A stretch of DNA of 64,000 nucleotides from an uncultured Lachnospiraceae bacterium. Its GTDB lineage: Bacteria; Bacillota; Clostridia; Lachnospirales; Lachnospiraceae. Position numbers and translations under genes: made by a program. Below the pieces are notes generated by a model. It did no database searches. It saw only the letters and a program-made list of their open reading frames with translations, and was not told the DNA's origin. Shown here piece by piece: positions 61,012 to 64,000 of the stretch. Every line of letters starts with the position of its first letter. Position 1 is the stretch's first letter. The stretch covers positions 1 through 64,000 of the forward strand of contig CAJTSH010000009.1 in NCBI GenBank assembly GCA_910578885.1, written 5' to 3'.

Positions 61012-62806
61012 TTCCTTCTTCCTCCTTACGTGCATTTAATATGTCTTCTTCCTCATGAAAAATGCGGTAATAATCCTTCGCATACCGATACTGGCGTAAA
61101 CTGTACTCTCCGAACTCCACGCCCTTCTGCCGCTTGTATTCACACCAGTTGCTCCATAAAAGCCCGCAGGCAGCGATATAACAATAAATTTTCAACCGCA
61201 CATCACCCTTCACACCCTCCGGGAAATACGCTTTTATCAGAGCCTCCACCTGTTCCCTATTGTAGAGCGCATAAATGGCAAACATCGCGATATCCACATG
61301 AGGATCCTGCATTCCCGCATACTCCCAGTCAATCAAACGGATTTCCCCATCCTCTAAGAACATAAAATTATCCGGCACCGCATCAATATGCGTTAATGCC
61401 CAATCATGCTCCCTGCTGTCAATATACTTCTTCAATTCATAGACCTTCTGCTTAGTTATAGCATAATCGCGGTAAGCGGAACGCTCTCCCCCCCAGAGCG
61501 ATTCATAATATTCTATATGTTCAAAAACATCAAAACAATGCCCTACCTTCAATCCGCTCTCATGGAATTTCCGCAGATACGCCATACATTGTTTCACATC
61601 CTCCGGCTCTTCGGGATTGCAGACTCTTGCATTTTCCAGAAACGCCGTTATCTTATAGCCATTTTCCGGATCTATATAATAAATGTCATCACAGATTTTC
61701 TTATCCCGGATTGCTTCATACACCTCATATTCTTCCCGGCGGTTAATCAGTTGATCCGTACCTTCTCCCGGAATCCGCATGATATAGCGTTTTCCCTTAC
61801 AGCAAAACCGGAAAGAACGGTTTGTCATTCCCTTTTTCAGCACAGTGATATCAGCAATCTCCTCCGTACCCACCTCAAGCGCCTGCGCTGCCAGACGTAA
61901 GATATCTGAATCAAGATCTCCGGAATCGGAATCAAGTTCTCTAAGCTGCTCATAGGTATTAATTTCAAACGTCTCGCCTGCAGACACAGGTCTTGCCGCT
62001 GTAACCATCACCTCATCCTTCCAGAGCGTCTCCTCCCAGAAAGAATCCGTATGTTCCCCGTTCTCTGTCATACCTTTTATCTGCCGTTTCACATATCCGC
62101 TTTCCGGCTCCTGCAGATATGCGATTCCAATCATACGGTTACCGTTTTCCTTCCTACCGCACCGGACAAGTTCATACTTCCGGTTCATACGGACATCGCT
62201 GTGTTTCTCCTCTTCTTCGCTTACCATATACCAAGAGTACAACTCATATTTCCGAAACGGATTTTTTTCACACCAGATATCACAGGGAAGAATATAGGCA
62301 TTTGCAAGCCGCTCCTTTGCAAGCGCGAGGGAATAGAGATTATTCATCGTCCCATAGTTTGGATTTACCAGTAACTGTACCTGATACTCATCAATTAAAT
62401 ACTCATACTGTTCCTTTAAGAAACCCACAACAATGTAGATTTCCCGGATTCCCGCCTCATGAAGCTGACGGATAAGACGCTCGATCAGTATCTCTCCCCG
62501 CACCTTAAGCATCCCCTTGGTCGCCCCCGTGTTGATCGGCACCATCCGCATTCCCGCTCCCGCCGCCAGTATCACAGCGCGTTTGGGCTTCATTTCCTGC
62601 AGCATGTACCTTGCCGTCTCTGTCGGTTCTGCTTCATCCGACAAATAATCCATCTGCATCAGATGCTTTAAGCTCCGGTTGATCACTCCCAGAGAATAGC
62701 CCACCGCATCCGCAAGATGACGTTGATTTTCAAAAGAATTCTCCCTCAGGAAACCAAGGATTTCCTTTTCTTGTATGTTCATCTCATCTTCGTTTTTATT
62801 GTTCAT
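61004..62806 (-). CDS. HTH-nucleotidyltransferase-choline kinase fusion (LicC/LicA-like)
   Basis: 600 residues from ATG 62806 (GGTGAG six bases upstream); an ATG at 62836 lies only about ten bases past the -10 box. Residues 10-70 look like a winged helix (KEILGFLRENSFENQRHLADAV). Residues 75-290 are a LicC-type nucleotidyltransferase (VILAAGAGMRMVPIN, YILPCDIWCEKNPF). Residues 315-590 are a LicA-type choline kinase, with LTHIDAVPDNFMF (471-483) as catalytic loop and LIDWEYAG (491-498) holding the metal aspartate. It would phosphorylate choline and also carry a cytidylyltransferase. The DNA-binding domain suggests it may control its own promoter. Confidence 0.85.
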   Translation of the reverse strand: MNNKNEDEMNIQEKEILGFLRENSFENQRHLADAVGYSLGVINRSLKHLMQMDYLSDEAEPTETARYMLQEMKPKRAVILAAGAGMRMVPINTGATKGMLKVRGEILIERLIRQLHEAGIREIYIVVGFLKEQYEYLIDEYQVQLLVNPNYGTMNNLYSLALAKERLANAYILPCDIWCEKNPFRKYELYSWYMVSEEEEKHSDVRMNRKYELVRCGRKENGNRMIGIAYLQEPESGYVKRQIKGMTENGEHTDSFWEETLWKDEVMVTAARPVSAGETFEINTYEQLRELDSDSGDLDSDILRLAAQALEVGTEEIADITVLKKGMTNRSFRFCCKGKRYIMRIPGEGTDQLINRREEYEVYEAIRDKKICDDIYYIDPENGYKITAFLENARVCNPEEPEDVKQCMAYLRKFHESGLKVGHCFDVFEHIEYYESLWGGERSAYRDYAITKQKVYELKKYIDSREHDWALTHIDAVPDNFMFLEDGEIRLIDWEYAGMQDPHVDIAMFAIYALYNREQVEALIKAYFPEGVKGDVRLKIYCYIAACGLLWSNWCEYKRQKGVEFGEYSLRQYRYAKDYYRIFHEEEDILNARKEEEGNV

Positions 62807-62845
62807 AAACTTCTCACCATTCCATTTCTCGAACATTCTTGTATA

Positions 62846-62874
62846 ATAATAGCGGTAAGAATGCGTTTTGTCAA
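62846..62874 (-). promoter_or_regulatory. Consensus promoter of the choline module
   Basis: Minus-strand TTGACA (62869-62874), 17 bases, TATTAT (62846-62851), the best promoter in the window. The -35 sits in the loop of an inverted repeat, and the right arm of that repeat fills most of the spacer. Confidence 0.85.
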
Positions 62875-62888
62875 CTATTCTTACCGCT
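62851..62888. repeat. 12-bp inverted repeat straddling the promoter, candidate operator
   Basis: AGCGGTAAGAAT (62851-62862) and ATTCTTACCGCT (62877-62888) are perfect reverse complements with a 14-base loop. One arm lies upstream of the -35 and the other ends at the -10 of the choline-module promoter. On the plus strand a short T-run follows, so a terminator reading is possible, but no plus-strand gene precedes it. An operator bound by a dimeric regulator fits the geometry better. Confidence 0.6.
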
Positions 62889-62931
62889 TTTTATAATATT
62901 TCACACTTCGGCTTCACTGTTACTGCGTCTC

Positions 62932-63999
62932 TCATTTTTTCGGCGTAGAAATAATAAAACCAATCTCATTCTCCATTACTCTCTCAAAACGATCAAAGTA
63001 TTCCTTATTGTCGTTGTAGATTTTGGAAAAATTCAATACCGCCAGATAGTCACAAGCTCCGTCGTCAATCCGTCCTTTAATTTCTTCAAATTCATGGCAC
63101 CACCCATAATATTTGTAACTGTGCTGTCCGGTAATCGCATCATACCAATAGACATACCCATATGTATCATAATCTGCAAGCAGTGGTATTTTCATTCCTC
63201 CTCTTCCCCTTTTCCCCTTCGTTTCTTCAAGGGTATATTCGCAGAAATCAAGCATCCTGTCGTCATATAAGGTGGCAACGCCAAATCTCAGCCGATTGAA
63301 GTGATACACGTCAAAAAACTGCTCACTGCGATTCGACGGAGCCAATGTCGTTTTCGCAAGTATCCGTTCCTCCAGTTTTAAGCCGTACATGCCTCCAAGA
63401 AATACTGCCAAAACGCCAAGAGACACCAGCATTTCCCATTGCCGCTTGGCCAATTCGATACAGGCAAGCAATATGACCACAAAGCACATAAGCCATAGCG
63501 GATAATACAACTTATAAAAATAATATGTAGAGAACCTTCCTATATACACCAGTACAAAGGCTCCCAGTACAAATGTCACAAAGGTAAGAAAAAATACAAG
63601 ATTCTCCGTGACTTCTCTCTCTTTTATCCGGCGTATGACCCAATAAACGAGCAGCGGGAACATCAGTACAAAATTAATATATAGCTCCGTATACGTTCCT
63701 CCATCTGTATTCATGACTCCGGCAACGCTTAACCCATTTTTGAAAAACCACTGGAAATAACAGTAGTACAAACCAATCACACAGGGAAACAAGAATATCT
63801 TTAATGCCAAGCCTACATTTTTCCAGGTAAATACCTTTCCTTCTTTTTTCGCAATACATACCAGAGATAAAAAGACCGCAATATAAGTAATCGGCGCAAA
63901 AAGCATATAGCACAGAAATATGCCTGCGCAGCCAAGCATAAGGAAAAAAATGCTAAAGCGCCTGTCGATTTCCTGCGTACGGTAATAGCGTACCATCAA
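62932..63999 (-). CDS. Polytopic membrane protein, N-terminus outside the window
   Basis: At least 355 residues; the frame is open to the right edge, so the start is probably beyond 64000. About eight helices are visible (for example IFFLMLGCAGIFLCYMLFAPITYIAVFLSLVCI), then a soluble C-terminal domain from about residue 215, ending ISTPKK. The shape, helices followed by an outer domain with YVYWYDAITGQHSYKYYGW, is that of GT-C-like surface-glycan proteins. The family is not recognised. It belongs to the transcript upstream of the choline-module promoter. Confidence 0.6.
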   Translation of the reverse strand: MMVRYYRTQEIDRRFSIFFLMLGCAGIFLCYMLFAPITYIAVFLSLVCIAKKEGKVFTWKNVGLALKIFLFPCVIGLYYCYFQWFFKNGLSVAGVMNTDGGTYTELYINFVLMFPLLVYWVIRRIKEREVTENLVFFLTFVTFVLGAFVLVYIGRFSTYYFYKLYYPLWLMCFVVILLACIELAKRQWEMLVSLGVLAVFLGGMYGLKLEERILAKTTLAPSNRSEQFFDVYHFNRLRFGVATLYDDRMLDFCEYTLEETKGKRGRGGMKIPLLADYDTYGYVYWYDAITGQHSYKYYGWCHEFEEIKGRIDDGACDYLAVLNFSKIYNDNKEYFDRFERVMENEIGFIISTPKK

Positions 64000-64000
64000 A

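Noticed and set aside
58749..62806. Choline module read as an osmoprotection (betaine) operon because of the BCCT transporter
   Set aside because: The transporter gene overlaps LicC-like and LicA-like genes inside a glycan locus, which fits choline decoration of a surface polymer better.
62851..62894. The inverted repeat with following T-run as a plus-strand intrinsic terminator
   Set aside because: No plus-strand gene precedes it, and the loop contains the -35 box of a consensus minus-strand promoter, so an operator is the better reading.
1..64000. CRISPR arrays, tRNA or rRNA genes, phage or conjugation genes
   Set aside because: No regularly spaced direct repeats, no cloverleaf-like or rRNA-like sequence and no such proteins were seen in the few gaps between genes.

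Overview
The window is almost entirely one very large cell-surface polysaccharide locus, with about 50 genes on the minus strand. Only a 54-codon ORF tail at the extreme left reads on the plus strand. Strong Shine-Dalgarno sequences, TTGACA/TATAAT-type promoters, a low GC content that visibly falls further toward the left, and a broken AAA-ATPase/PD-(D/E)XK gene of a type common in Lachnospiraceae together suggest a gut Clostridia member, most likely Lachnospiraceae. The genus cannot be named from the sequence alone. No rRNA, tRNA, CRISPR array or complete insertion sequence is visible.

Transcription runs right to left. 63.9-58.7 kb: a partial membrane protein, then a phosphocholine-type module (HTH-nucleotidyltransferase-choline kinase fusion, a second LicC-like nucleotidyltransferase, a BCCT choline/betaine transporter) behind its own promoter. 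58.6-52.9 kb: two GT2 enzymes, a Wzx-like flippase, a PAPS-type sulfotransferase and a GT4 enzyme. 52.9-39 kb, behind an internal promoter: rfbB, a DUF2142 membrane protein, rfbA, rfbC, an ABC exporter whose ATPase carries a Wzt-type C-terminal domain, a methyltransferase and a kinase resembling a split WbdD chain-terminator, a large multidomain GT2, and a pair of membrane proteins, one fused to a ComEC-like metallo-beta-lactamase domain. 39-33 kb: polyprenyl-phosphate sugar-1-phosphate transferase, three GT2s and a second ABC exporter. 33-27 kb: a GlfT2-like galactofuranosyltransferase, a pyruvyltransferase/ferredoxin/FrhB fusion and UDP-galactopyranose mutase.

27-23.5 kb is a scar: a truncated AAA-ATPase gene with a nonsense codon, half of a membrane protein, a truncated GT2 and the tail of a UPF0104-type flippase. 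23.5-17.8 kb holds UDP-glucose dehydrogenase, a TupA-like ATP-grasp protein and paralogous GT2s. 17.8-10.7 kb is AT-rich and holds GtrB-like, GtrA-like, ArnE/ArnF-like and GT-C-like membrane proteins. 10.6-0.5 kb, behind a third promoter, encodes dTDP-amino-sugar enzymes (WecE-like and FdtA/FdtB-like), two GNAT acetyltransferases, two GtrB/ArnC-like transferases, GT-C-like proteins and an O-acyltransferase, with several gene remnants between them.

Taken together: RfbA/RfbB make dTDP-4-keto-6-deoxyglucose, which RfbC, WecE-like and FdtA/FdtB enzymes can draw on. Ugd supplies UDP-glucuronate and Glf supplies UDP-galactofuranose. Chains could start on undecaprenyl phosphate and leave by a flippase or by either of two ABC exporters, one of which appears tied to chain capping. 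Polyprenyl-linked side-sugar systems, O-acylation, sulfation, pyruvylation and phosphocholine would decorate the product. The presence of three export systems suggests more than one polymer, or a mosaic built by successive acquisition.
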